A stretch of 64,000 nucleotides of DNA from Mycoplasmopsis pulmonis (GCF_900660575.1 NZ_LR215008.1:744001-808000), one strand, 5' to 3'; numbered from the stretch's first letter, positions 33,137 to 47,359 are shown. A program made the numbers and translations. The notes: generated from the letters alone by a model not told the origin.

Positions 33137-35752
33137 TTAAGAGACAAAATCATTTATTCCATTGAATGTTTGTTCTTCAACAAAACCAACACTTCAAAAG
33201 TTATTTGCTTTTCTTCTTCTAATCATCTTTTGTCTAAAGGTTTCTAATTTCACAAATAATCATGAAGCTATAAAAATAGATGAATAAGTTCCTGAAATTA
33301 AACCTACAAATAGAGCTATATTGAAGTTTACTTCAGTTGATCCTCTAAATGATAGAAGAACAACTATGGTAACTAAAGTAGTTATTGTTGTAAGCATTGA
33401 CCTTTTAATAGTGTCTTTAATGGCTTTGTTGGTAATATTGATTAGCACTTTTTGATCAATTTTTTGGTGATAGTATTCACTATGCATAATTTCTTTGATT
33501 CGATCAAAAGTAACAATTGTATCGTTAATTGAATAACCAATAATTGAAAGAATAGCAGCTACAAAGATTGGTGAAATTTCTAATCTAAATATTATAAAGA
33601 AAGCAATTACAAAGACAATATCATGTAAAAGAGCAACAATTGCTGCTATTGAAAAAGTTCATTTTAATCTAAAAATTGTATAAAGAACTATTCCAACAAT
33701 ACCAATAGAAATTGAAACTATAGAATTTTTAACCAATGAGCTTGCTTCATTTGTTGAGACTATAAAAGGAGTAGAAGAGATATTTGAAAAAGTTTTTGAA
33801 ACTTCTTGGATTATGTAGTTAATTTGATCTTGATCAAAAACTTGTTTTGTTTGAAGAGAAACTACATAATTGCTTCTAGCTTGATTTTTAGCATTGATAA
33901 AAATATCTTGAGCTCCACTTGTAATTAAGTTTTCACTTCCATTAGCCGTGTTTTTTAAATTTACAAGAGTATTTTTAATTTCTTGAGCTTCAGCTAAAGA
34001 TAAATTATCAATTGAACTTTTTTCAAAGGAGATATTTGTTCCACCTTGAAATTCTAATGATCTTTCAAAACCTGACAAGAAATTTCCATTGATTCCAGCA
34101 AAAATTGAATAGATAATTATAGCTATTAAAACAAAGACTCCAAAGAATAAAATAAACCATTTAGAAAGTTTGAAATAATTTAATTTTTCAAAAAATGTAA
34201 TTATTTTTTTCTCTTTTGTAAAGAAGCTTCTACCTACACCAATTAAATAAAGTCTATTGTCAAAGAAGCCTGTTCCTATTAATAAAGAAGTTGCCATTCT
34301 AGTGATAATTAACATCACAAACAAAATAAATATTATCGAGAGAATAAGTGAGATGCTAAAACCTCTAATGAGCTTTGTACCAAAGTAAAAAAGAATTCCA
34401 CTAACAATTAAAGTAGTTATGTTTGAGTCCAAAATTGTTGAAAGAGAGAATCTATGAGCATTTTTAGTAGCTTTTTTTAGACTATCTCCATATTTGAGTT
34501 GCTGTTTAATCCGTTCAAAAGTAATAATGTTGGCATCAACTGACATACCTATAGCTATTACTAAAGCCGCTATTGTAGCTGGTGAGTATTCTCCATTTAA
34601 TCAAGTAAAAACAGTTAGTGAAAGGAATATGTAAAGTCCAATGGACAAAGAGGAGGCTATTCCAAGAACACCATAGTTGTAAATCATAATTAGAGCAATT
34701 ACAATAAATGAAATTATTCCTGCAATAATGGCATAGTTAAATGATTGAGTTCCTAAAGTAGCATCAACAAATCTTGAAGATAAAAGCTCTAAAGTGTAAT
34801 CACCTGAACCAAAGTTTACATCAAGGGCAAGTTGTTTAGCTGAAGAGGCAGTTAAATTACCAGTAATTATAAAAGTTTCGGCATTAAGAGCTTGTCTAAC
34901 ATTGGCCTCTGAAAGAAGAAAACTACTTACATTAAGGCGACTTTCTCTTTTAGCATTAGGAATAAGTCTGTTAACTCTTCTATCTATTTCAAAAGGTCTA
35001 TTGCCATTAAAGACAAAATTGTATGGTCTTTGTCCTGAAGCTTCTCAATCAGCTGCATTTTCTGCTAGTTGACCTTTTTCTACAAGTCCTTTAAGATCAA
35101 GTCAAAAAAGTAAGGTTGGAATTCTACTTTTTGAAATATAGTCAGTTGCTTTGGCAAATTCTGTAATTGCATCTTGATTTTTTAGTCCAATTTGTACTAT
35201 TGAATTACCAGGTCTTGAAGGATCAGGTAAATCTCTAGCTGAGGATTCTTTAATAGGAGCTACATATCGATGTCACTCAATTTCTTCAGGTTTTGAATAG
35301 TCAAGTCTTATATTAGGATTAAAAAATCCATCTTGGAAAATAGGATTAGAATTAACATCAGTTAAGATTAAAGAAGGTTTTTTGACAATTGAATCTTCAA
35401 ATTTCTTTTTATCATCATCTGAAGAAACACCTGTACTACTAATTCTAATTTTACCCCCACCTTCAACACTAACATTTGAGCCATTGACACCAGCTCCACC
35501 AGTAAGTCTTTGATGAAGGGAATTAGAAACTTGAGAAGTTAAATTTTCATCAGCATTTTCACCTTTGGCATTTCTAACTTGAATTAGTGATTCAATTCCT
35601 CCACCATAGTCAATTGATTTATTAACATTAGGAGCAACATACAAACTTGAACCAATACTTACAGATAAAACTGTGGTTATGGTAATTAAAAAAACAATAA
35701 ATCATCGTTTAGGGTTAGTTAAACTAAATATTTTTTTAAAAAATTCTTTCAT
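33137..35752 (-). CDS. secDF: Protein-export membrane protein SecDF (fused)
   Basis: 871 residues. SecD part: N-terminal helix (FIVFLITITTVLSVSIG), large extracellular domain with GGGIE, then helices around IGMSVDANIITFERIKQQLK, the conserved SecD motif. SecF part: second extracellular domain (FEGG-like LEFQGGTNISF), then IIGYSINDTIVTFDRIKE, the matching SecF motif. Several TGA codons are Trp. The fused protein uses proton or ion flux to pull secreted chains from SecYEG. Shine-Dalgarno GAGGAG is 7 bases before the ATG. It is separated from the upstream gene by a terminator, so it has its own promoter. Confidence 0.95.
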
Positions 35753-35800
35753 GTTCAACTCCTCTAAAACTTAAAATTAAAATAAATTACATTTTAAAAA

Positions 35801-35841
35801 TAACGAACATTATTTTAACACAAGAAAATATATGTTCGTTA
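35801..35841 (-). terminator. Terminator after the YhcH-family gene
   Basis: Stem TAACGAACAT / ATGTTCGTTA with a 21-base loop and T-rich tail on the minus strand, between yhcH and secDF. Confidence 0.7.
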
Positions 35842-35874
35842 CACAAAATCACTATAATAAAAAGTTAAATTTTT

Positions 35875-36336
35875 TTATTGACCCATTTTAATTTTAAAAA
35901 TAATTTTATCCATTATTTCATTTTCGCCAATCATTTTAGGCCCGTGAGCTTCTCCTGGAAAAAAGAAAACAAACTCATTAGAATTTAAAGAAAGTTTATT
36001 TCTTGTAGTATCTAAAGCATAAAGTTTAATATCAGCTGCTGTGTCAAATTCTTTTTTAAGATTTTTTAACTCTTCTTCTTGAGCATAGTAAATATCTTCT
36101 CTTGGATCTACAACAATATGTAAATCAGCATATTTTTTGTGAACTTCATATAATCCACTTTCAAGATTGTAACCATCCATTTTAACTTTAACTACAAAAA
36201 CATCATCATTTTTTAAAAGAGTTTTTCCTTCAACAAGCTTATCAAGAGAATTTTCTTTTAATCAATTTATAACAAAATCTAAATTTGGGTGAATATTTTT
36301 ATAACGATTTAAATTATTTAATTTATCAACTATCAT
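35875..36336 (-). CDS. YhcH/YjgK/YiaL family protein (DUF386, NanQ-like)
   Basis: 153 residues. Family motifs: VHKKYADLHIVVDPRED (usual H..YxDiq....GxE) and FVFFFPGEAHGPKM (the conserved metal-binding PGDAHMP region). Members include the N-acetylneuraminate anomerase NanQ and a so-called beta-galactosidase subunit; the fold is a cupin. No nan genes are visible here, so a role in sialic-acid or other sugar metabolism is inference. Shine-Dalgarno GGAG is well placed before the ATG. Confidence 0.85.
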
Positions 36337-36445
36337 ATTAGCTCCTTTTTCTCATAAAAATTTTATATAAAATTAAATAAAAAATTTTCAATTGAATTGA
36401 AAATTTCTCTTTTAATATGGAAAAATAAATTTTTTTTCATAAAAA

Positions 36446-37971
36446 TTAATTTTTTGTGGAAATATAATTCTCTTTTAAATTATTTTTATTTAATTTTGAT
36501 TCTTTTCTAACAGAAATTAGCGCTGGAATAATTGAAACTAACAAAATTATCAAAAGAATTACAAGTTTAATTATTGAAGATTGTTGATCTTTTCCTTCCA
36601 ATATAAATATATTTGCAACTGATACAACAAATATATAAGCAAATGTTGAAAAGAAAAATACAATTGTAACAATAGCTGTTGGAATAAAATATTTTTTCTT
36701 TGCAGTTTTAATTTTTTTAGTTTTTCTATTTATTAAAGCTCCTAGAATAGTTACAGTAATAATTGAAAATAATAAAAATGATGAATAATTTGTTAGAACA
36801 TCAACAAAACTATATAAATAAGTGCCAGTTCCATATTGTCCAAGATCTCAAGTATCTATTCTGTAGGCAAGAATAGCAATTAGTCCAAAAACTATAAAAA
36901 ATAAAGTGCTTGATAAGAATAAATAAATTCATGAAACAAAAAGAGTTTGTTTTCTATTTTTAACATCTACTTCTTGTTTCAAAATGATTTTGTAGATAAA
37001 TTTGTGTAAAAATCTAAACTCATTTGCTTCACCTTGTTCATATAATCCTCTAAGTTGATATGGTGAAGAAAGAGCAAGAGAGTTAATAATTCCTAAAATT
37101 CCAATAGCTATACATGAATTAAAAAATGCAAATAATCTAGCGTTTTCAGGTTTTTCTAAAAATGAAATAGTATTAATTGTTCCATCATTTGAACCATAAT
37201 TAAAGGCAACAGTAATTAACATATAAATAACAGTGATAATGGCTAGTCCAATTACAGTTGCCATTCCAATTTTCTTTTCTGCTTTAGGACTTAGCTCTTC
37301 TTTAATATTTGAAATTGCATAAAAATTGTCATAAGCAAAGGTAATAGCAGGAAGACCAGCAATAATAATTAATCACTTACTCATTCCTGTAATTCCCACT
37401 TCAGGCTTAATTTGTTTTTGTAAAAAAGTATTACCAAGTTCCAAATCAGCAAAAACAAAAGCTATAACTGGTAAAACAAAAAGAGGAACTACTTTAACAA
37501 TTGTTGTTATTCATTGAGCAACTTCACCAATTTTAATTGATATTAAGTTGATTACCATGAAAATAAGAAAATTAAAAAGGCAAAAAGTAGAACTAATCAA
37601 CCATTTTTTAAACTAACTCCTACATCAACAAAAGAAGAAGTAACATAAATGGTCATCGTAAATAAAGAAACTGGAATAAAAAATCACTTTTGATAATTTA
37701 AACTAGCCTTGTGGAATCATTTAGGACTAAAAAGGAGAGTCCATTCTAGGGTTCCTTTATTAGTTTTTTGGGCAGAAAAAAGTTCAACTATAGCAAGACC
37801 CATTGCAATAATTCCAATTAATGAAACAAACCAAGCAGATAGAACAAAGGCCAATTCACCATGAGCCATTCTTAGTAATTCTCTATTTTTGAAAAATATC
37901 CCAGCACCTATTGTTGATCCTACAACAAAAATAATTACTGACAAGTACGAAAATTGTTTCACTTTTTTCAT
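36446..37971 (-). pseudogene. APC-family amino-acid permease, interrupted by a frameshift
   Basis: The first 138 or so codons (MKKVKQFSYLSVIIFVVGSTIGAGIFFKNRELL...) are typical of an amino acid-polyamine-organocation transporter. The frame breaks near 37558, at ...TTATTTTCATGGTAATC read on the minus strand. Adding one T to that run restores the line FLIFLFFMVINLISIKIGEVAQWI, and the frame is then open to the TAA at 36446. The corrected protein would be about 508 residues with about 12-14 helices. Both halves keep family features (GAGIF; ITFAYDNFYAISNIKEE). It could be a true pseudogene, a slippage variant in the T run, or a sequence error. A start at the ATG right after the break would give a truncated carrier. 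Confidence 0.8.
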
Positions 37972-38121
37972 AACACTCCAAAATTTTCCATTTGCTAATT
38001 TCTATATTTAAACTCATATATAATGATTTAAGAATTAAATATATTTAATTCAAATTTAAAAATAGTTTTTTAATTATCTCCAAATTATTAAAAATTTATT
38101 AAAAAAATAGATAACTTAAGA

Positions 38122-38826
38122 ATGAAAAATATGAATGATAAAAAAATAAAAATTGACCTTCACCTACACTCTCCATACTCAAGCACAAATGGAACAAAAA
38201 TCAAATGAACTTCAGAAGAAGAAGCCATCAGAATTTTAAAGGACAATAACATTGCACTAGCGAGTTTTACAGATCACAATACCTTTAATTTTGATTTTTT
38301 TACTAGAATTCAAAATTTAGCATTGGAATATAGCCCTAAAGTAGTTTTTCTACCAGGAATTGAAGTTGATTTAGTTAGAAAAGATGGTAAAAAGGGACAA
38401 TCAATTTTTATTTTTAACCCAAAACAAGATTTAATAAAGCTTCAAAAACACATCAAGAAAATTGCTAGAAAATGGATGTACACTTATCAAGAATTTTTGG
38501 ATCAACTAAAAGATTTTGATTTTTTAGCAATTCCTCATATTGGGAAAGGATCAACTGAAGATTTTTTGAAACAAGAAGACATAGAATCTTGTCAAGTTGA
38601 TGCTTTGGAAGTGACAAATTTAAATCATACAAATTACAAAAAAATAATAAAAAGTAACCCTAATTATTCAACAGTTGCTTTTAGCGACACTCATGCATGG
38701 AATAAATATCCTCAACATACAAAGCTAATAACAATGATAGAAGGAGATCCATCATATGAAAATTTAAAAACTAAGTTACTAGAAAGGAAAAATTTTGTCA
38801 AACAGCCTCACAAAGAAAGTGAGTAA
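38122..38826 (+). CDS. PHP-domain phosphoesterase of a TrlF-like system
   Basis: 234 residues. PHP motifs in order: IDLHLHSPYS (His14, His16), ALASFTDHNTF (Asp51, His52), FLPGIEVDL (Glu81), LAIPHIGKGS (His) and VAFSDTHAW (Asp, His). These are the metal ligands of polymerase/histidinol-phosphatase-type hydrolases, so it probably cleaves a phosphoester, perhaps in nucleic acid. The start is ATG 38122 or, equally, ATG 38131; no good Shine-Dalgarno is seen. The stop TAA at 38824 is followed by 24 open bases in the same frame leading straight into the ATPase ATG, so the two genes are one frame split by a single stop. In TrlF-type proteins these two domains are fused. Function in defence is inference. 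Confidence 0.82.
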
Positions 38827-38850
38827 AAGCAATTAGAAAGTGAAATTAGT

Positions 38851-40518
38851 ATGATTAATAGCATTACAATAAAATCAAAGAAAAACAATGAAGAAAAGGA
38901 AATAAATTTTGGAAAAATAAATATCATAGTTGGAGAAAAAGGGTCGGGAAAAAGCACTCTTTTCCAAATTTTAATTTCCCATTTTTTAAAAAGTCAATGC
39001 TATCCTTTAGTGGATTTTTTGACAAAAAAGAATATTAATATTAGTACTATTAAAATAGATGATGAAGAAATTTCACTAAGTGATTACACAAAAGTAAAAC
39101 AAGGTGATTTTGATAAAAAAGCTGATAAGTTAAATTTTATTAGTCGTCAAAATGATGAGATAAAAACAAAACTTGATAATAATAAAACCATTAAAAAACA
39201 ACATGAAAATAGTTTAGATCAATTTGTTGATGAAATCATTGAAAAAAATAGTTTATCTCTAGTGGATAAATTAAAAGAGTTCAAAGAAAAAATAGATTAT
39301 TTTAATCAAAAAAGTCAAGAGATAAATTGACGAAGTTTTTGGGAAGTAAAAAATCCAGCTGATAATATTCGTTTTGATCCAGAAAAAATTGACTATGACA
39401 ATGCTAAGGAAATTGGTAAATTAAAAAATAAAATTGACGTTAATGAAAAACTAATTAAAGAAAGCAAGGCATATATAAACATATTAAAAAATAGCAAAAA
39501 ATTTTATGAAAAAGAAAATAACAAAGCTAGCTTTCCTTTTATAGAAGAAGAAAAACAAATTGTTTTATCTATTGAAGAAAATATTTTAAAAATTGAAGAG
39601 TTAATCAAAAATTTAGAAACATACAACAAGAAATTAAATTTAACTAGAATTGTTCTTGATTTATTTAAAAGAAATTTTATCATTCAAAAAAATGAATACA
39701 AAAAAGAGAAAAATGAATCAGAAAAAAATAGATTAACCTCTTCGAAATTTGAAAAATTTTTTAAAGAACAAGCAAAAATTCTAGTTGGAATTAAAAAAAC
39801 ATTTAATGAAATAGAAGGTTATATTGATCAAAAAATAGATCTAAATTTAGAAGAGAAAAATACTGATCTTTTAACCTTTAAATTAGAAAGATTTGTTTTA
39901 GATGAAGAAAAAATTTTTGATTCCTTTGGGATATTTTTATATAAAACAGGTCAAACAGATAAAAGATTACATAGTAATTGAATGCTTAAAAATAAAGGAG
40001 ATAAACAGAAAAAAGTAAACAATTGAAAAGATGAAGCTGAGAAAAAAATTATTGATTTTTTTGTAAAAGATCATGTTCATATTTATGCAGGAAATAAAAA
40101 ATATGAGAATATGTCTCCAGGAGAAAAATCAATATTTGGTCTTAAATATAAAATGTTAAAAAATGATCAACAATATTTATTTTTAGATCAACCAGAAGAT
40201 AATTTAGACAATCATACAATTAAAGAAGAAATAGTACCTTTATTAATAAAAGCAAGAGAAGAAAACAAGCAAATTTTTATAGTTACACATAATTCAAACA
40301 TTGGAATATTAGTAAATCCAGATAAGGTAGTAACTACAAATATCCATGAAAATGATATTGATAAAATTTTTTCAGATTCTAAATCTATTAAAAATAAAGA
40401 AGGAGAAGAGGAAATTTTAGAAGTTTACTATTTAGAAGGTGGAGAAGAAGCGATTAAAAAAAGAATGGATTACATAAAGAAAAAAGAAACTATAAAGGAA
40501 AAACATGATTCAAATTAA
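38851..40518 (+). CDS. SMC/AAA-like ATPase of a TrlF-like system
   Basis: 555 residues. Walker A GEKGSGKST at residues 28-36. A long Lys/Glu-rich coiled-coil middle (about 100-400) carries two TGA-encoded Trp (WRSFW and later). The ABC-type signature MSPGEKS is at 421-427, Walker B LFLDQPEDNLDN at 443-454, and the switch FIVTHN at about 476-481. DQPEDNLDN is typical of ATPases joined to or paired with PHP or nuclease domains, as in TrlF. It is expected to dimerise, sense a nucleic-acid or phage trigger and control the PHP hydrolase. It overlaps the next gene by 14 bases, so the cluster is one transcription unit. I do not know a characterised mycoplasma homologue. Confidence 0.82.
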
Positions 40519-40804
40519 TATAGATTATAAAAAAAGACAAGACCAAGAAGATAATTTTGAAATTATTATTAGCTTATCAAATAGTAAAGATGAAATTGTA
40601 ATAAATGAAAAAAATGTAGATAGTTGACAAAAAGATAAAATTAATGATTTTTTAATTAAAATATCAACAATAGATGCATCAAAAATAGAGCTTATAACTC
40701 CTAATGAAGAGACTTTGGCATTGAGTCCACATTTAAAATTTGTTTGCAAGCTTTTTAGAATTTTTATAGATAACTATAAACTTGAGTCTCAAAAATTATC
40801 TTAA
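40505..40804 (+). CDS. Small hypothetical protein, third gene of the PHP-ATPase cluster
   Basis: 99 residues, starting MIQINIDYKKRQDQ and ending YKLESQKLS, with one TGA-encoded Trp (DSWQKDK). The ATG lies inside the end of the ATPase gene, 14 bases overlap in another frame, so translation is coupled. It is acidic in the middle, with no signal peptide, membrane segment or known motif. The tight coupling suggests a subunit or regulator of the ATPase. I do not recognise the family. It ends 48 bases before tRNA-Ser. Confidence 0.65.
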
Positions 40805-40832
40805 ATAAACTAATAAAAAAAGTAAAAAATGG

Positions 40833-40838
40833 TATAAT
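40833..40838 (+). promoter_or_regulatory. -10 box of tRNA-Ser
   Basis: GGTATAAT, perfect TATAAT 14 bases before the mature tRNA 5' end. No good -35 box is visible. Confidence 0.6.
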
Positions 40839-40852
40839 GGCAATAGTGCTGT

Positions 40853-40943
40853 GGGTCAGTACTCAAGTGGCTGAAGAGGCGTCCCTGCTAAGGATGTAGG
40901 GGAGGCAACTCCCGCGGAGGTTCAAATCCTCTCTGACCCGCCA
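40853..40943 (+). tRNA. tRNA-Ser (GCT)
   Basis: 91 bases with the long variable arm of class II tRNAs. Acceptor GGGTCAG / CTGACCC, discriminator G and encoded CCA. The anticodon loop CTGCTAA gives GCT, reading AGC/AGU. T-arm GGTTCAAATCC. A T run follows directly. Confidence 0.96.
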
Positions 40944-40995
40944 TTTTTTTTATTTTTTTGGCAAAAAATAATGTATTGTTTAAAATTAACTTATT

Positions 40996-42501
40996 ATGGA
41001 CAAAAAAAACTTCACTAGATTTCTTTGATATTTTTTATCATTTTTGTTTCTTGTAATTAACATAGTAGTTTTTTGACTTATTTTTCATCTAAATTATGTT
41101 TATTTTAGTTTAATGATTGCTATTGTTTATTTAATTAACACTGGAGTGGTAGTTTTTATTTTTATGCAAAATAGGAACTCTTCATCAAAGCTTTCTTGAA
41201 TTGTTGTAATTACTATTTTGCCTTTTTTTGGACATCTTCTTTATTTTCTAGTTGGTCAAAAATATAGACATAGAAAAGACTATGATGCTTATTATAAAAA
41301 TTTTAATAACATCTTAAAAGATGGGACCAACATTGATGATTTTTCAACTATGATTCATGACTTTGGAGAAAAAAATTTATTTAATCAACTCTCACTTTTA
41401 AGTCAAAAGCCAATACTTCCAGCTAAATTCAAAATGTTTAGTCATCCTTATAAATATTTTAATTCTCTTTTTGAGCATATTGAAAAAGCTCAAAAAGAAA
41501 TTTGAATTGTTTCTTACTATGCAAAAGATGGTGAATTAGTTGATGAATTTTTTTCACTTCTAATTAAAAAAGCAACTAATGGTGTAAAAATTAAATGACT
41601 AATTGATGATTTTGGTCAAAGGCATTTAAAAAGAAAAACCTTAGATAGGCTAAAACATCCTAATATTGAAATTGAATTTATTGGTAGATTACGCTTTGGT
41701 TTTTTGATCTCTTCAAATTTCTACAGAAACCATAGAAAATTTTTTATCATTGATAAAAAAATAGTTTTTAACGGAGGATCAAATATATCAGATAGATATA
41801 TTTCACTAGACTCTCAATTTGGTTATTACCATGATATTAACTATATGATTAAGGGTCCTTATGTTCATTCTTACATCATCATTTTTATTTACATGTGAAA
41901 AAGATGAAGAAATATAGAACTACGATATAAAGAGCCAATTGGTGAATTAGAAAATAACTTTGAGTCAAGAGCAATTATCTTTGAAGATGGTCCTGAGTTA
42001 AATGACTCAATTATTGAAGACTCACTTATCAAATTAATTGCAAATGCTAAAGAAGAAATAAAAATATCAACTCCTTATTTTTCTCTTTCAAATGGTCTTT
42101 TCAATGCTTTTAAAATAGCTCTTCTTTCAGGGGTAAAGGTATCTATTTTTTATCCTGGTTATTCAGCTCAAAAACTTGTTCACCAAATAGGATTAGTTGA
42201 GCTTAAAAAACTTGAAAAATATGGAATCAAAATTTATTTTACAAATGGCTTTTTCAATCACTCAAAAATGGGAATTTTTGATAAAAATATTGCTTACATA
42301 GGAACTTTAAATTTTGATATTAGAAGTTTTTATGCTCAATATGAAACAATTGATATTGTTGAAGGTGAAGTTGTCAAAGATATTCAAAAACTTTTTGATG
42401 ATCTTGAACAAAGATCAGTGCACTTTTTAAAAGACTATCAAAATATGAGAAGTTTTTTACCAAAACAAATTCTTTTTAAAATTTTAAAACCTCTTACTTA
42501 G
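40996..42501 (+). CDS. cls: Cardiolipin synthase (phospholipase D family)
   Basis: 501 residues. Two N-terminal membrane helices (FLVINIVVFWLIFHL and YLINTGVVVFIFM, then IVVITILPFFGHLLYFLVG) are followed by two HKD motifs: NHRKFFIIDKKIVFNGGSN and NHSKMGIFDKNIAYIGTLN. Each has the His-X-Lys-X4-Asp of the phospholipase D superfamily. It should join two phosphatidylglycerol molecules into cardiolipin in the membrane. TGA codons near 41503, 41597, 41896 and elsewhere are Trp, so four apparent pieces are one gene. Confidence 0.93.
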
Positions 42502-42555
42502 AAAAAATAGTCTTATTAAATTTAAAAAAATTTAATTTATAATCCTTTGAGTTGC

Positions 42556-42561
42556 TATAAT
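42556..42561 (+). promoter_or_regulatory. -10 box of tmRNA
   Basis: TTGCTATAAT, with TATAAT 13 bases before the tmRNA 5' end. Confidence 0.6.
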
Positions 42562-42574
42562 TGAAAATGTTATT

Positions 42575-42961
42575 GGGGATGTAATGGTTTCGACAGGCAT
42601 TTATAACCTTATAATGCAGTAGTTTGGCAGACTATAATGCTACTAGGCGTTTCAATAAACGGAACAAAAAAACAAGAAAATGACTATCAAGATTTAATGA
42701 TTAGTCAAAATCTAAACCAAAATCTAGCTTTTGCTAGCGTTTAGCAGCTAGTTGCTCCATTATATGTTCTGGATAATGGAAGCATGCCTAAGAACTTAGT
42801 GAAGTTGCTCTAGCATCAATTTCATGAAATTTAGCTAGTTGATTTAATAGAATTTTGTTCAATTTTTTCTATTAAATCAACAATTAAAAATTGGAATAAA
42901 CTGTAGATTTATAAGCATTGTGAATGTGTGGACCCGGGTTCGACTCCCGGCATTTCCACCA
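42575..42961 (+). ncRNA. ssrA: tmRNA (transfer-messenger RNA)
   Basis: 387 bases. The 5' end GGGGATGTAATGGTTTCGAC pairs with the 3' end CATTTCC-ACCA, and the T-arm GGGTTCGACTCCC is present. The tag reading frame begins near 42661 as GTKKQENDYQ, continues DLMISQNLNQ and ends NLAFASV before TAG. From memory this tag belongs to M. pulmonis. The molecule rescues stalled ribosomes and marks the products for degradation. Runs of T follow the CCA end. Confidence 0.96.
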
Positions 42962-43042
42962 TTTTTTTATTTTTTTAAAAATATCAGCAAAACTAATAAC
43001 TAAAACTTTTTTAAAGTTAAATATCGAATGATTGAATATATG

Positions 43043-43048
43043 TATAAT
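43043..43048 (+). promoter_or_regulatory. -10 box of pyrG
   Basis: TGTATAAT, an extended -10 (TG-TATAAT) 31 bases before the pyrG ATG; Shine-Dalgarno AAGGAG at 43070-43075. Confidence 0.55.
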
Positions 43049-43079
43049 CTTTTAAAGTTCAATGACACTAAGGAGTAAA

Positions 43080-44681
43080 ATGACTAAATATATTTTTGTC
43101 ACTGGAGGAGTTGTCTCTGGTCTAGGTAAGGGTGTAAGTGCTGCTTCAATAGGTAATTTATTAAAACATAGAGGTTTTAAAATTTTTGTTTTAAAATTAG
43201 ATCCTTACTTAAATATTGACCCAGGAGTAATGTCCCCTTATGAACATGGAGAAGTCTATGTTACAGCTGATGGAGGAGAAACTGACCTTGATCTAGGACA
43301 CTACGAAAGATTTATTGATGTAGAACTTTCAAAAGATAGCAATTACACAAGTGGAAAAATCTTTTCAAATTTATTTACTCAAGAAAGAAATGGTAATTTT
43401 TTAGGAAAAACTGTTCAATTAATTCCACATTTTACTAATGAAATTTTAAATACAATTGAAAAAATAGCCACAAAGCATAAACCTGATTTTATGATTGTTG
43501 AAATTGGTGGAACAATTGGAGATATTGAATCAAACTCTTTTATTTATGCCATGGCAGAGCTTGCTCTTGCAAAACCTGATAGATTTTTCTTAGTTCATGT
43601 AACTTATGTCATTTTTTTAGAAGCTTCAAATGAGTTTAAATCAAAGCCAACTCAAGTAAGTATTAACTCTTTAAGATCTTTTGGTATTAGCCCTAATTTA
43701 GTTTTACTTAGAAATTCAAAAATGGTGCCTGACAATATAGTTGAAAAAATTGCTAAAAAATCAGTTTTAAATAAAGATTATGTAATTTCAGTTCCAGATA
43801 TGAAAAATATTTATGAAGCTCCTTTATATTTTGAATCACAAAATATAGCTCAAATTATTTTGTCTCATTTTAAAATTAAAGACATTGAGCCAGATTTAAG
43901 CAAATGAAACAAATTAGTTGATTCAATAAAAAAACCAAAAGCTTATAAAGCTAAAATTTTAATGGTAGGAAAGTACGTTGAGTTTTTGGATGCTTATAAA
44001 TCAATAATTGAAGCTTTTAAAGTTAGCTCATATGAAGAAAATATTGATTTAAAAATGGACTGAGTTGACTCAAGCAAGTTAGAGTTAACTAACTTAGATG
44101 AGTTTTTAAAAGGCTATGACGGAGTTGTAATTTTACCTGGCTTTGGAATTAGAGGTTGAGAACAAAAAGTAAGAATTGCTCAGTATACAAGAGAAAATAA
44201 AATACCTACTTTTGGAATTTGTCTTGGTTTTCAAGCAATGAGTGTAGCTCATGCTAGAATGAAAGGTATTAAAAATGCAAATTCACGAGAATTTGCCAAT
44301 GACAAAAATGATGAAACTTATATTTTAGATTTAATTCAAGGAAAAGCAAAAGATAAAAATTTAGGTGGTACACTAAGACTAGGAAATTACACAACAACAA
44401 TTAAAGAAAATACTCTAGCTAAGAAAATTTACCAAAAAGATCAAGTCATCGAAAGACATAGACATCGCTATGAGATAAATTCTAAGTATATAGACTTACT
44501 TGAAGATGAAGAATTTGTATTTTCAGGAATTTGAAATGAAGGGAAATTAGCTGAAATTTGTGAAGTTAAAAACCATCCTTTTTATCTGGGAGTTCAATAT
44601 CACCCAGAATTTACATCAAGACCGCTAAAACCAAATCCTCTATTTACAAGTTTTCTTAGAGTTTTAATAAAAAACAATTAA
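43080..44681 (+). CDS. pyrG: CTP synthase
   Basis: 533 residues, normal length. The synthase domain starts [18 protein letters not shown] (P-loop), with [20 protein letters not shown] and GGTIGDIES. The glutaminase domain has [10 protein letters not shown] with the nucleophile Cys and QYHPEF with the catalytic His-Glu. It makes CTP from UTP, ATP and glutamine. The start at 43080 is chosen by the AAGGAG site and family N-terminus, not the in-frame ATG at 43062. TGA codons near 43905, 44061, 44158 and 44532 are Trp. Confidence 0.96.
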
Positions 44682-44692
44682 AGGATAATTAA

Positions 44693-47334
<2,642 letters not shown>

Positions 47335-47359
<25 letters not shown>

